Source: Acidimicrobiaceae bacterium (GTDB taxonomy: Bacteria > Actinomycetota > Acidimicrobiia > Acidimicrobiales > Ilumatobacteraceae). From it: DNA of 32,250 bases. The position numbers and the translations under genes were made by a program. The notes beneath the pieces were generated by a model. That model was given only the letters and a program-made list of their open reading frames with translations, did not search any database and was not told where the DNA came from. Shown here piece by piece: positions 1 through 7,651 of this stretch (position 1 is the stretch's first letter; every line of letters begins with the position of its first letter). The DNA is taken from the NCBI GenBank assembly GCA_002698945.1, contig NZZV01000153.1, positions 1 to 32,250 of the forward strand, given 5' to 3'.

Positions 1-1161
1 GCCGACTCGGGTGCGTCGTTGGTGCTGGGGGATCCGGACTGGCCCGAGGTCGAGATCCCCAGGGTCCCCGTCGACGTCGGGGGACCGGCGAACGGTCCGG
101 GTGGTCACCTCGGTCGGCCCGACCCGGCGAGCATCGACGACGCCGCGACCGCGCTGATCATGTACACGTCCGGCACGACCGGGCTCCCGAAGGGTGTCGT
201 CATCTCTCGCGGTGCTGTCGCGGCCGGTCTCGACGGCCTCGCAGCGGCCTGGGGGTGGACGGCCGACGATCACCTCGTCCACGGGCTGCCGCTGTTCCAC
301 GTCCACGGTCTCGTGCTCGGCGTGCTCGGTCCGTTGCGTGTCGGCTGTCGACTCACGCACACCGGTCGTCCGACGCCGGAGCGGTATGCCCGATCCGGCG
401 GCTCGATGTTCTTCGGCGTCCCGACGGTCTGGCACCGCATCGTGTCGTCCCCCGCTGACGCGGCGGCGCTCTCGAACGCTCGGCTCCTCGTGTCGGGGAG
501 TGCACCGCTGCCCGTGCCGGTGTTCGAGCGGCTCAGCGACCTCACCGGGCGGGCACCGATCGAACGCTACGGCATGACCGAGACGATGATCACCCTGTCC
601 ACCCGCCACGACGGTGAGCGACGCCCCGGTTGGGTCGGCGTGCCGATCGCCGGTGTCGAGACTCGTCTCCGGTCGGACGACGACGGCGAGGTCCCCCACG
701 ACGGTGAGACGATCGGCGGGCTCCAGGTCCGTGGCGCCACCTTGTTCGACGAGTACCTGCACCTCCCCGACGCGACGGCGGCCTCGATGACCGACGACGG
801 GTGGTTCGTCACCGGCGATGCTGCGGCGATCGATCCGCACGGCTTCCACCGCATCGTCGGTCGGACGTCGATCGACATCATCAAGTCGGGTGGGTACAAG
901 GTCGGCGCCGGTGAGGTCGAGGCGGTGCTGCTCGCGCATCCTGCGGTCGACGAGTGCGCAGTCGTCGGCATCGCCGACGAGGACCTGGGCGAACGGATTG
1001 TCGCCTACGTCGTCGGAAACTCGGTCGATGCCGACGAGCTGATCGAGCAGGTCGCCTCGTCGCTGTCGGTCCACAAGCGGCCCCGTGAGATCCGCACCGT
1101 CGCCGAGCTGCCGCGCAACGCGATGGGGAAGGTCCAGAAGCACACGTTGCGCGACTCCTGA
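1..1161 (+). CDS. MatB/FadD36-like acyl-CoA (malonyl-CoA type) synthetase, 5' truncated by window
   Basis: ANL-superfamily adenylating enzyme that would join a carboxylic acid to CoA with ATP. The reading frame is open to base 1 (ADSGASLVLG...), so the TTG at 19 in the ORF track is not the true start and the N-terminal part of the protein lies outside the window. Visible motifs are the P-loop YTSGTTGLPKG, ERYGMTE, the TGD core (WFVTGDAA) and the C-terminal catalytic lysine region (LPRNAMGKVQK). The stretches LPLFHVHGL, SGSAPLP and ERYGMTET followed by DGERRPGWVG closely resemble malonyl-CoA synthetase MatB and mycobacterial FadD36. Substrate is inferred only; another small (di)acid is possible. 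It converges with the minus-strand permease, 25 bp away. Confidence 0.85.
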   Translation, partial: ADSGASLVLGDPDWPEVEIPRVPVDVGGPANGPGGHLGRPDPASIDDAATALIMYTSGTTGLPKGVVISRGAVAAGLDGLAAAWGWTADDHLVHGLPLFHVHGLVLGVLGPLRVGCRLTHTGRPTPERYARSGGSMFFGVPTVWHRIVSSPADAAALSNARLLVSGSAPLPVPVFERLSDLTGRAPIERYGMTETMITLSTRHDGERRPGWVGVPIAGVETRLRSDDDGEVPHDGETIGGLQVRGATLFDEYLHLPDATAASMTDDGWFVTGDAAAIDPHGFHRIVGRTSIDIIKSGGYKVGAGEVEAVLLAHPAVDECAVVGIADEDLGERIVAYVVGNSVDADELIEQVASSLSVHKRPREIRTVAELPRNAMGKVQKHTLRDS

Positions 1162-1186
1162 CGCTCGACGCTCGACGCACGGCGTG

Positions 1187-2632
1187 TCAGCGACGGGCCC
1201 GGGCGGCCGCACGAGCTCGTGCGATGGCCTCACGCGTCAACCGCTCGGCCTCGTCGGCATCGACCGGCGGCGGCTCGGCGACGTTGGTGTGCCCCTCCGC
1301 GACAGCGTTGGCGATCACGATCGCCTCGTCGTGGAACCCGTGACTCCCCAGAATCTCGGCGCGGTGCAGGAGTCGGAGATCGAGCGGCGTCTGCTCCGTC
1401 GCGTCGTGCGCCGGACGACTCGTCCGCACGATGTGCACGACGGCGGCACCGACCAGGAAGCCGGCCAAGACCAGCACGCCGACCCAACTGTCGACGCGGA
1501 TGGCCACCGCCACGCACGCCGCGAGCACCCAGGCGAGTTCGAGGCGAGTCTCGATGCGGGCATAGGCGCCGGCCGTCCTGGCGTCGGGCGCCTGGGACTG
1601 GATCGTCGCATCGAGTGCTCGACGGCCGATGCTCACCGAGGCACCGAGCACGACGATCGCTGCGACGAGGGTCGGACGGCTGAAGAAGATCCCGCCGACC
1701 GCCGCTGCGGCGGCGGACGTCAGCAGGACGATGGTGAACATGGCCCGCTCGGTACGGTGGCGTCGGAGCGCAGGTGCGACGAACGTTCCGACGAACGCCC
1801 CGATCGAGTTGCCCGCGATGATCGCTCCCACGACCCACGCCGGATCGCCCGCAGAACGCAGCGAGAAACCGAACTGGAACAACGCGAACCCAGCAGCGGC
1901 GCGGAGCGCCATCATGTCCGCCACCGCGTCGCTGACCTCGGGCTGATCGAGTTCGATCAGCGCGACCTGCTCGACGGCGCGTGACGGGGCGTCGATGCGA
2001 CCGACCCGCACCGTGGCCACGGCTCCGCCCACGTGGATCACCGCCGCGAGCACGAGGGTGGCCTCTGCGGACACGCTGGTGAAGAGCACGAGCGCGAGAC
2101 TGGCCGCCAGTGCGCCGCTGATCGTCGCCGTACGTGAGATCCGTGCGTTGGCCTCGACGAGTTGGTCGGCGTCGTCGACCAGTGCCGGCACCGCCGCGTT
2201 GCGCACGATGGAGTACGCCTTGGCGGTCACCAACGCGGCGAAGACGAGCGGGAACAGCGCGAGCGTGCGCAGTTGCTGGGCGATGGCCAGGGCGAGCGCA
2301 GCCCGAACGATGAACGTCGCGAAGATCGTCGCCGAGAGGCCCCCTCGGAGACGCCGTACGACCGGATCGAGGAAGGGTGCCACCAACAGGAACGGTGCGA
2401 GCGTCAGGGTGAGGAACAGCAGCACCCTCGGGCGGGCGGCGTCGGGGGACACCGAGAAGAAGATCGAACCGGCGAGGGAGACGACGAAGCACGACTCGGC
2501 CGCACTGTGGATGCTGTGCACGCGCGTCAGCGCCGCGATGTGGCCGCTGCCGAACAACCAGCGGTCGAGGCGGCTTCGTGCTCGTGACATCGTGGCGAGC
2601 ACGGCGCGATCGGTCCCGCCGGTGGTGCTCAC
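1187..2632 (-). CDS. MFS-like permease
   Basis: Polytopic inner-membrane protein of 481 aa with about 10-12 hydrophobic segments, beginning near residue 45 and ending near 410, followed by a soluble, charged tail of about 65 residues rich in Ala/Arg/Glu. Overall organisation fits the major facilitator superfamily, in a divergent branch without a clear canonical motif A; substrate cannot be inferred. The GTG start overlaps the stop codon of the upstream lipoprotein gene (GTGA, 2629-2632), so the two are probably translationally coupled and may act together. The C-terminal tail (EAIARARAAARARR) is likely cytoplasmic. Family call is moderate; existence of the gene is strongly supported by length and hydrophobic pattern. 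Confidence 0.78.
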   Translation of the reverse strand: MSTTGGTDRAVLATMSRARSRLDRWLFGSGHIAALTRVHSIHSAAESCFVVSLAGSIFFSVSPDAARPRVLLFLTLTLAPFLLVAPFLDPVVRRLRGGLSATIFATFIVRAALALAIAQQLRTLALFPLVFAALVTAKAYSIVRNAAVPALVDDADQLVEANARISRTATISGALAASLALVLFTSVSAEATLVLAAVIHVGGAVATVRVGRIDAPSRAVEQVALIELDQPEVSDAVADMMALRAAAGFALFQFGFSLRSAGDPAWVVGAIIAGNSIGAFVGTFVAPALRRHRTERAMFTIVLLTSAAAAAVGGIFFSRPTLVAAIVVLGASVSIGRRALDATIQSQAPDARTAGAYARIETRLELAWVLAACVAVAIRVDSWVGVLVLAGFLVGAAVVHIVRTSRPAHDATEQTPLDLRLLHRAEILGSHGFHDEAIVIANAVAEGHTNVAEPPPVDADEAERLTREAIARARAAARARR

Positions 2633-3138
2633 GGTGCAACCGGGGGGACGAGGAACTCGGGTTCGAGGTCGCTCGCGGCGACGACGCTGACGTCGCCGGT
2701 CACCCGGAGTCGGAGCTGCCAGGCGGAGGGTTTGTCACCGGGCTCGGCCGCCTCGACCCGGACGGTCACGACGTCGTCGTGATCGACGGGGGTCCCCACC
2801 GCGACCAACCAGCCGTCGTCCGGGGCGCCGAGGGTGCCGTCGTCGTCGAACCGTGCAGCGGCCGCGATGTCGTCGATGAACCGGAGGTCGACGTCGGCCT
2901 CGAGGTCACCGATCACGGACACCTGCTCGTCGAGGTCGAGCGGTTCGCTGTTCATGTCCGCGACGTACACGATCGTCCGATCGCCGGTGTCGTCGGGGCC
3001 GGGGACGTCCAGGTGGCGAAGCGCTGCGACGTACACCGACCCGGACGAACGCTCGTCGCCCGACCCGGTGTTGCCACCGCACGCCGTGGCGACGCAGATC
3101 AACGCACCACAGAGCACTCGTCCGGCAGAGCGACGCAT
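2629..3138 (-). CDS. Putative lipoprotein, unknown function
   Basis: I do not recognise the family. The ORF track begins at 3291, but the ATG at 3138 gives a compact lipoprotein signal peptide (MRRSAGRVLCGALICVATACGG) with a lipobox-like ATAC before the acylated Cys. The mature part is acidic, about 145 residues, with a predicted beta-rich pattern (DDVVTVRVEAAE, WQLRLRVTGDVSVV). The longer start would overlap the divergent reductase gene and bury the signal peptide. It is coupled to the downstream permease by a GTGA overlap, suggesting a lipoprotein-transporter pair. An AACACT hexamer 8 nt upstream of the ATG could be a leaderless -10. Confidence 0.7.
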   Translation of the reverse strand: MRRSAGRVLCGALICVATACGGNTGSGDERSSGSVYVAALRHLDVPGPDDTGDRTIVYVADMNSEPLDLDEQVSVIGDLEADVDLRFIDDIAAAARFDDDGTLGAPDDGWLVAVGTPVDHDDVVTVRVEAAEPGDKPSAWQLRLRVTGDVSVVAASDLEPEFLVPPVAP

Positions 3139-3184
3139 GGTCCGCAAGTGTTCCACGTGTGGGGGCCGTCGACACGACACGCGG

Positions 3185-3190
3185 TACCGT
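3185..3190 (+). promoter_or_regulatory. -10 box of leaderless ketopantoate reductase gene
   Basis: TACCGT lies 6 nt upstream of the GTG at 3197, with no Shine-Dalgarno sequence between them. The same arrangement recurs at many starts in this window and is expected for leaderless actinobacterial transcripts. No clear -35 is seen. Confidence 0.5.
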
Positions 3191-3196
3191 CGATCC

Positions 3197-4135
3197 GTGG
3201 ACGTCGTGGTGATCGGAGCCGGATCGTTGGGATCGGCGATCGGGGGCACGCTGGCCCTCGGTGGCCATCGCGTCACCCTGGTGACGCGCAACCGCGCCCA
3301 TGTCGATGCCGTTCGCCGTCACGGGCTCGCGCTCGACGACGGAACGAACGCCCGGCACGTCGAACTCGCCGCCGCCGTCGGCTACGAGGGGCTGGAGCCT
3401 GCCGATCTCGCGATCGTGCTCGTCAAGTCGTTCGACACCGCGGGGGCGATCGAGGCCGCGACACCGGTGATCGCCGACGACACGGTGGTCCTCACACTGC
3501 AGAACGGTGTCGGCTGCGAGGAGATCATTGCGGACGTCGTCGGCGCCGATCGCGTCGTCGCCGGGCGGACGTTCGTCGGCGGGCGGATTCTGGAGCCGGG
3601 TCGGGTCGAGTTCGGGGTCGCCGGTCGGATGACGACGATCGGCGAACTGGACGGATCGGTGACCGATCGCATCGAACGTCTCGCCGAGGCGTTCCGCGCC
3701 GCCGGGATGGCGACGACGGTGTCGTCCGACATCAGGTCGATGATGTGGGAAAAGCTGTTCGTCAACGTCGCCACCGGCGCGTGGAGTGCGCTGACGCGGC
3801 TGCCGTACGGGGAGTTGTCGATCGACCCCGACGTGGAGCCGATGGCCATCTCGACCGTCGCGGAGGCGATGGCGGTCGCGTCCGCCTTGGGGATCGATGT
3901 CGTCACGACCGATCCGGCCGAGCCGTGGCGACGGGCGTGGCACGGACTGCCGTACGGCTTCCAGGCCTCGATGCTCCAGAGTGTGCTCAAGGGCAGCCGG
4001 ACCGAGGTCGACGTGATGCACGGAGCGGTGTGTCGTGGTGGACGCGAAGCCGGTGTGCCGACGCCGATCAACGACACCCTCTGGGCGGCGGTGCGTGGCC
4101 TCGAACGGCACCTCGCGCTCGTCGACCCGGACTGA
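3197..4135 (+). CDS. panE: Ketopantoate reductase family (PanE/ApbA) oxidoreductase
   Basis: NADPH-dependent 2-ketoacid reductase family; the classical member reduces 2-dehydropantoate to pantoate for CoA synthesis in the cytosol. The N-terminus VVIGAGSLGSAIGG is a Rossmann dinucleotide-binding motif. LVKSFDT, LQNGVG and the later MMWEKLFVNVATGA (family Lys and Asn) are typical of PanE. The GTG at 3197 is chosen because the Rossmann strand begins at residue 2 and a TACCGT -10 lies 6 nt upstream; the track's 433-aa version runs through the divergent lipoprotein gene. Length 312 aa fits the family. Paralogues of this family act on other substrates and no pantothenate gene is nearby, so the symbol is a family label. 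Confidence 0.82.
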   Translation: MDVVVIGAGSLGSAIGGTLALGGHRVTLVTRNRAHVDAVRRHGLALDDGTNARHVELAAAVGYEGLEPADLAIVLVKSFDTAGAIEAATPVIADDTVVLTLQNGVGCEEIIADVVGADRVVAGRTFVGGRILEPGRVEFGVAGRMTTIGELDGSVTDRIERLAEAFRAAGMATTVSSDIRSMMWEKLFVNVATGAWSALTRLPYGELSIDPDVEPMAISTVAEAMAVASALGIDVVTTDPAEPWRRAWHGLPYGFQASMLQSVLKGSRTEVDVMHGAVCRGGREAGVPTPINDTLWAAVRGLERHLALVDPD

Positions 4136-4260
4136 GCAGGGGCAGCCCACGTCACGATCGCGTCCGGGATCACATCCCTGCGGGGGAGTGGCGAACGATG
4201 ACCAACTGCCCTGGTGGGTGCTGCCGGCGGCGCCGACAATGGAACACACCGGCTCGACGT

Positions 4261-4267
4261 AGGAGGT
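4261..4267 (+). promoter_or_regulatory. Strong Shine-Dalgarno site for the DUF302 gene
   Basis: AGGAGGT lies 6 nt before the ATG at 4274. It is the best ribosome binding site in the window and contrasts with the many apparently leaderless genes. It rules out the upstream ATG at 4214 used in the ORF track. A GACAAT at 4235-4240 is a possible -10 that would give a leader of roughly 25-30 nt. Confidence 0.75.
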
Positions 4268-4273
4268 CCCGTC

Positions 4274-4663
4274 ATGGTCTTCGAGGAATCGATCGTTCTC
4301 GAACGTCCCTTTGATGAGGTGTTGGCGACCGTCAAACAGGAGTTCGCCGCAGTGGGCTTCGGCACGCTGACCGAGATCGACCTGCAGCGGACACTGCACG
4401 ACAAGATCGGCAAGGAGATGGGGCGCTACGTCATCGTCGGGGCGTGCAACCCGACGTTGGCCGCAGCCGCACCCGATGCCGAACCGTTGATCGGCGTCCT
4501 GCTGCCGTGCAACGTGATCGTTCGCGAGGTCGACGGCCAGGTGTCCGTCGACGCGATGGATCCAGGCCTCATGGCGACGATGACCGGTGACGCCTCGATC
4601 GAACCGGTCGCGGCGGAAGCACGCGACCTGATCAACCAGGCGCTCCAGCGGATTGCTGCCTGA
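4274..4663 (+). CDS. DUF302 domain protein
   Basis: A 129-aa single-domain DUF302 protein. The conserved features are visible: GFGTLTEIDLQRTL, the GACNPTLAAAA segment with its Cys, and the LLPCNVIVRE strand with a second Cys, followed by the acidic VDAMDPGLMA. The molecular function of the family is unknown; structures show a small alpha/beta fold and members often occur with redox or metal genes. It is monocistronic: an unusually strong ribosome binding site precedes it and a strong hairpin follows it. Confidence 0.88.
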   Translation: MVFEESIVLERPFDEVLATVKQEFAAVGFGTLTEIDLQRTLHDKIGKEMGRYVIVGACNPTLAAAAPDAEPLIGVLLPCNVIVREVDGQVSVDAMDPGLMATMTGDASIEPVAAEARDLINQALQRIAA

Positions 4664-4707
4664 GTTCGATCCACCAGAGCGGATCCCACGGGGAGGCAGC
4701 CGTCGGG

Positions 4708-4735
4708 GCCCGGGTCGTGCGGGGGCGACCCGGGC
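4708..4735 (+). terminator. GC-rich hairpin after the DUF302 gene
   Basis: GCCCGGGTCG and CGACCCGGGC form a perfect 10-bp stem around an 8-nt loop, 45 nt downstream of the DUF302 stop. There is no U tract, as is common for GC-rich actinobacterial hairpin terminators. It also separates this gene from tag. Confidence 0.55.
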
Positions 4736-4810
4736 GCCCGACCCCGTGCAGTCGTGGTCGAGCGGACCTGGCTGGGCGAGCTGGTGTCGCGACATGGTTG
4801 ACTGACGACC

Positions 4811-5428
4811 ATGGAGGTCATCAGCGGCGACGACGGTATTGCCAGGTGCGGCTGGGGCGCGTCGCCCGACGACTACCGGGCGTATCACGACGACGAGTGG
4901 GGCGTCGGTGTCGCCGATGACCGACGACTGTTCGAGAAGATCTGCCTCGAGGGCTTCCAGGCCGGGCTGTCGTGGCTCACCATCTTGCGCAAGCGCGACA
5001 ACTTCCGAGCCGGTTTCGCCGGGTTCGACATCGAGCAGGTCGCCGGCTTCGGCGAACGTGACGTCGAACGACTCCTCGGTGACGCCGGCATCGTCCGTCA
5101 CCAGGGCAAGATCCGGTCGACGATCAACAATGCACAGCGAGCGATCGAGGTGGTCGACGAGCACGGGTCGCTGGCTGACTTCTTCTGGCCGCACGCCGTC
5201 TTCGTCGACCTGCCCGTCACCTCGGTCCCCGCCACGACCGAGACGTCGACCGCGTTGTCGAAGCAGCTGAAGCGACTCGGGTGGTCGTTCGTCGGGCCGA
5301 CCACGATCTATGCCTTCATGCAAGCGATGGGCCTCGTGAACGATCACGTCGCCGGATGTGAATGCTGGGAGTCCGCCGAACGGTCACGCCGAGCCGTCGC
5401 CCGCGACGTCGGTATCGACGTGCCCTGA
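4811..5428 (+). CDS. tag: DNA-3-methyladenine glycosylase I
   Basis: Base-excision repair enzyme that removes N3-methyladenine from alkylated DNA. The protein (205 aa) aligns by eye along its whole length with E. coli Tag: RCGWG, YHDDEWG, KICLEGFQAGLSWLTIL, GIVRHQGKI, SKQLKRLGWSFVGPT and the C-terminal LVNDHVAGCECW. The family's structural zinc ligands (Cys and His near the N-terminus, His and Cys in NDHVAGC) are all present. The ATG at 4811 starts just before the first zinc ligand; a CATGGT hexamer 12 nt upstream could be a -10 with a very short leader. It is followed by an exact 15-bp repeat of its last codons. Confidence 0.95.
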   Translation: MEVISGDDGIARCGWGASPDDYRAYHDDEWGVGVADDRRLFEKICLEGFQAGLSWLTILRKRDNFRAGFAGFDIEQVAGFGERDVERLLGDAGIVRHQGKIRSTINNAQRAIEVVDEHGSLADFFWPHAVFVDLPVTSVPATTETSTALSKQLKRLGWSFVGPTTIYAFMQAMGLVNDHVAGCECWESAERSRRAVARDVGIDVP

Positions 5429-5467
5429 CGCATCGGAACGACACGACACGCCATCGACGTGCCCTGA
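5414..5467 (+). repeat. 15-bp direct repeat at the tag stop codon
   Basis: ATCGACGTGCCCTGA occurs at 5414-5428, where it forms the last codons and stop of tag, and again at 5453-5467 in the spacer before the amidohydrolase gene. It looks like a small local duplication. Confidence 0.8.
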
Positions 5468-5511
5468 GCACCGGCAGGCATTGCCTCGCCCGACACGACC
5501 AGGCGGCTGCG

Positions 5512-6741
5512 ATGGCGCGAGAATCGTCCATGGCCTACAACGCGACGGGCCGCGTCATCCACGACGCCGACGCCCACATCATGGAGACGCCGACCTGGTT
5601 GTACGACCACGCGGATCCGGCGATCCGCGATCGGATCGAGATCCTCAGCTACCCCGGTGGCAACGAGCTCCAGCAATCCGACGATCTGCTCGAGCGCAAC
5701 GGCGACCTGACGGCCGCCTTCGACCGGCTGGCCGATCGTCACCGGTCGGACGACTATCGGGCAGTCGAGGCCGAGGAGATCATGCTGCGGAAGAACTTCG
5801 CGGCGACCGGCTCGTTCCTCGCCGACGACCGTCCTCGCGCGCTCGACCTGCTCGGGTTCGCGAGTCAGTTGGTGTTCAACACGTTCCACAACTCTCGGTT
5901 GTACGAGTGGGAGCACTCGGGTGACGAGGAACTCGCCGTGGGCGCCGCCCGTGCGCACAATCGTGCGATGGCCGAGTTCTGCTCGGTCGATCGGCGGCTG
6001 CTGTCGACGTTGTACGTGCCGCTCGCGTACCGCGACCGGGCGGCCGACCTGGCAGCCGAGGCGATCGAGATGGGCGCCGGGGCGCTACTGATCGCGTCGG
6101 GGTGTCCGCCCAGTCATTCGCCGAGTCATGTCGCGCTCGACGGGGTCTGGGCGGCGGCGCAGGAGGCGGGCGTGCCGATCGTGTTCCACGTCGGCGGCAC
6201 CGGTCAGCTGCTCGACCCGAACTACTTCGAGAACGGACTGCCCGTCCCGCCGGACTTCCACGGTGGCGAGGAGAACTTCCGGTCGGTCGACTACATGGCG
6301 ATCCCCGGACCGCCGGCGCAGACCTTGGCGACGATGCTGTTCGACGGCGTCTTCGAACGTTTCCCCGACCTGCGGATCGGCGTCATCGAGCAGGGTGCCA
6401 TCTGGGTGCCGTCGTGGATGCGTCAGATGGAGTCGGCGTTCGACGCCTTCGCCCGCCACGAGGAACGCCTCCGCGCCCTGTCGTTGCGTCCGAGCGAGTA
6501 CGTCCGGCGACAGATGCGGTTCACGCCGTACCCGACCGAGGACGTCGGCTGGATCGTCGAGCAGGCCGGCGCCGAGACCGTGTTGTTCTCGAGCGACTAT
6601 CCCCACGTCGAGGGTGGCCGCCGGCCGATCGAGCGGTTCGAGCGGTCGATCGAACATTGTTCCGACGCCGACCGTCAGGCGTTCTACCACGACAACTTCG
6701 TCGACCTCATGGGTGGCCGGGTCCCCGAGCCCGTCGCCTGA
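5512..6741 (+). CDS. Amidohydrolase family 2 (ACMSD-type TIM barrel) protein
   Basis: Metal-dependent hydrolase or decarboxylase of the amidohydrolase 2 family. N-terminal metal-binding motif VIHDADAHIME, a barrel-strand histidine in IVFHVGGTG, and the late aspartate in FSSDYPHVEGG are visible. In related enzymes these bind one divalent metal that activates water or decarboxylates a carboxylated ring. Length is 409 aa from the ATG at 5512; a second in-frame ATG at 5530 (MAYNATGR) is equally plausible. The track's start at 5362 overlaps tag and is basic and non-homologous-looking, so it is rejected. Substrate unknown. The gene converges on the TetR gene at 6950. Confidence 0.82.
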   Translation: MARESSMAYNATGRVIHDADAHIMETPTWLYDHADPAIRDRIEILSYPGGNELQQSDDLLERNGDLTAAFDRLADRHRSDDYRAVEAEEIMLRKNFAATGSFLADDRPRALDLLGFASQLVFNTFHNSRLYEWEHSGDEELAVGAARAHNRAMAEFCSVDRRLLSTLYVPLAYRDRAADLAAEAIEMGAGALLIASGCPPSHSPSHVALDGVWAAAQEAGVPIVFHVGGTGQLLDPNYFENGLPVPPDFHGGEENFRSVDYMAIPGPPAQTLATMLFDGVFERFPDLRIGVIEQGAIWVPSWMRQMESAFDAFARHEERLRALSLRPSEYVRRQMRFTPYPTEDVGWIVEQAGAETVLFSSDYPHVEGGRRPIERFERSIEHCSDADRQAFYHDNFVDLMGGRVPEPVA

Positions 6742-6949
6742 CCGGAGCCCTGATGTCCAGGCCGGTGCGGGCGCGCCGCCACCCCGTGCGTGAGCAAGGG
6801 GTGGCACCGTGGCGGCAGACCGTACGCGTCCCAGGTCGGAAGGGCACCGTGCCCGCCGTTGCGTTGATCGATCTGCCGACCGATGCGACGATTGTGGTCG
6901 CCCCGCCCGTCGCGATGCAACGCGATTGCGACGTTGCGTGAAGAATCGC

Positions 6950-7579
6950 TCAAACTGGTGACGTCGAGCGGTCGGACGGTGGGGAATGGTGGCCGATGGC
7001 GGTGGAGAGCGCGCCGTCGGCCATACGGACGAGGAGATCGAGCATGTCGTCGCGGGGGAGGCGAGCGCTGTGCGGCGTCGAGTTGATCAGCCCGAACATC
7101 GCGTGGACCGCGGCGAGCGTCGTCGCCGGTTCGAGGGTCGGGATGCGATCGTGCATCGCCGCTCGCCACACCTCCACGTAGTCGTGCTGGATCGCCCGAA
7201 CACGCGCCTCGTCGTCGGGCCGGGCGTGCACCAGATCGCGGAAGTGCACCGTGATCAGCGACCGCTGATCGACGGCGAACTCGGCGTGGAAGACGATCAG
7301 GCGGTGGACCACGTCGTCACCGCCGGCCGCCACGACCTCACGGCCACCCGCGAGCAGGTACTCGCTGATGTCGATCAGCATCTCGCCGAGGAGGGCCTCC
7401 TTGCCGTCGAAGTGGTGATACAGGGCCGGGCCACTCACGCCGGCGGCCCGTCCGATGTCGTCGACGGTGACCTTCGCGAAGCCGTGCTCGGCGAACAGGT
7501 CGGCGGCGATCGTGATCAACTCCCGGCGACGGGAGCCGGCGGCACGTCCACGCGTCGCTGCGGATCCGGTCGCCGTCAT
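6950..7579 (-). CDS. TetR-family repressor of the methylcrotonyl-CoA carboxylase cluster
   Basis: A 209-aa TetR regulator. The N-terminal helix-turn-helix domain (about residues 18-64) reads LITIAADLFAEHGF, TVDDIGRAAGVSGPALYHHFDGKEALL, and the rest is an all-helical ligand-binding domain, probably for an acyl-CoA. It is divergent from the carboxylase beta gene, with 72 bp between starts and two palindromes in the gap; mycobacteria keep a TetR gene (Rv2506) near the equivalent accD1-accA1-fadE19 genes. Its own TAAGGT -10 lies 7 nt before the ATG inside an inverted repeat, so autoregulation is likely. The function is inferred from position. Confidence 0.87.
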   Translation of the reverse strand: MTATGSAATRGRAAGSRRRELITIAADLFAEHGFAKVTVDDIGRAAGVSGPALYHHFDGKEALLGEMLIDISEYLLAGGREVVAAGGDDVVHRLIVFHAEFAVDQRSLITVHFRDLVHARPDDEARVRAIQHDYVEVWRAAMHDRIPTLEPATTLAAVHAMFGLINSTPHSARLPRDDMLDLLVRMADGALSTAIGHHSPPSDRSTSPV

Positions 7580-7580
7580 C

Positions 7581-7603
7581 GAGCCGACCTTAATCGTCGG
7601 CTC
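7581..7603. promoter_or_regulatory. Inverted repeat over the tetR promoter (probable operator)
   Basis: GAGCCGAC and GTCGGCTC are perfect 8-bp arms around a 7-bp AT-richer centre (CTTAATC). The minus-strand -10 TAAGGT (7592 to 7587) lies inside it, 7 nt upstream of the tetR ATG at 7579. A bound dimer would block tetR transcription. Which protein binds is not shown by sequence. Confidence 0.55.
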
Positions 7604-7614
7604 GATCGCGGGTC

Positions 7615-7643
7615 TCGACAGTTCGCTTAACGGGCGTTAAGGT
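7615..7643 (+). promoter_or_regulatory. Promoter and palindromic operator of the carboxylase operon
   Basis: A -35 TCGACA (7615-7620), a 17-bp spacer and a -10 TAAGGT (7638-7643) lie 8 nt upstream of the GTG at 7652. The 14-bp palindrome TTAACG-GG-CGTTAA (7627-7640) fills the spacer and overlaps the -10. This is a classic position for a repressor operator, most simply for the adjacent TetR. Confidence 0.68.
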
Positions 7644-7651
7644 TTGCGCTC

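Noticed and set aside
2578-4314. 578-aa plus-strand ORF
   Set aside because: Arginine-rich shadow in another frame, antisense to the lipoprotein and out of frame with the reductase.
2906-5347. 813-aa minus-strand ORF across four plus-strand genes
   Set aside because: It overlaps clearly homologous genes (ketopantoate reductase, DUF302, tag) and has no recognisable motif.
6742-6949. Terminator between the amidohydrolase and tetR genes
   Set aside because: GGGCAC-C-GTGCCC has no usable loop, and GCAACG...CGTTGC near 6920 has a long loop and no U tract; neither is strong enough to list.
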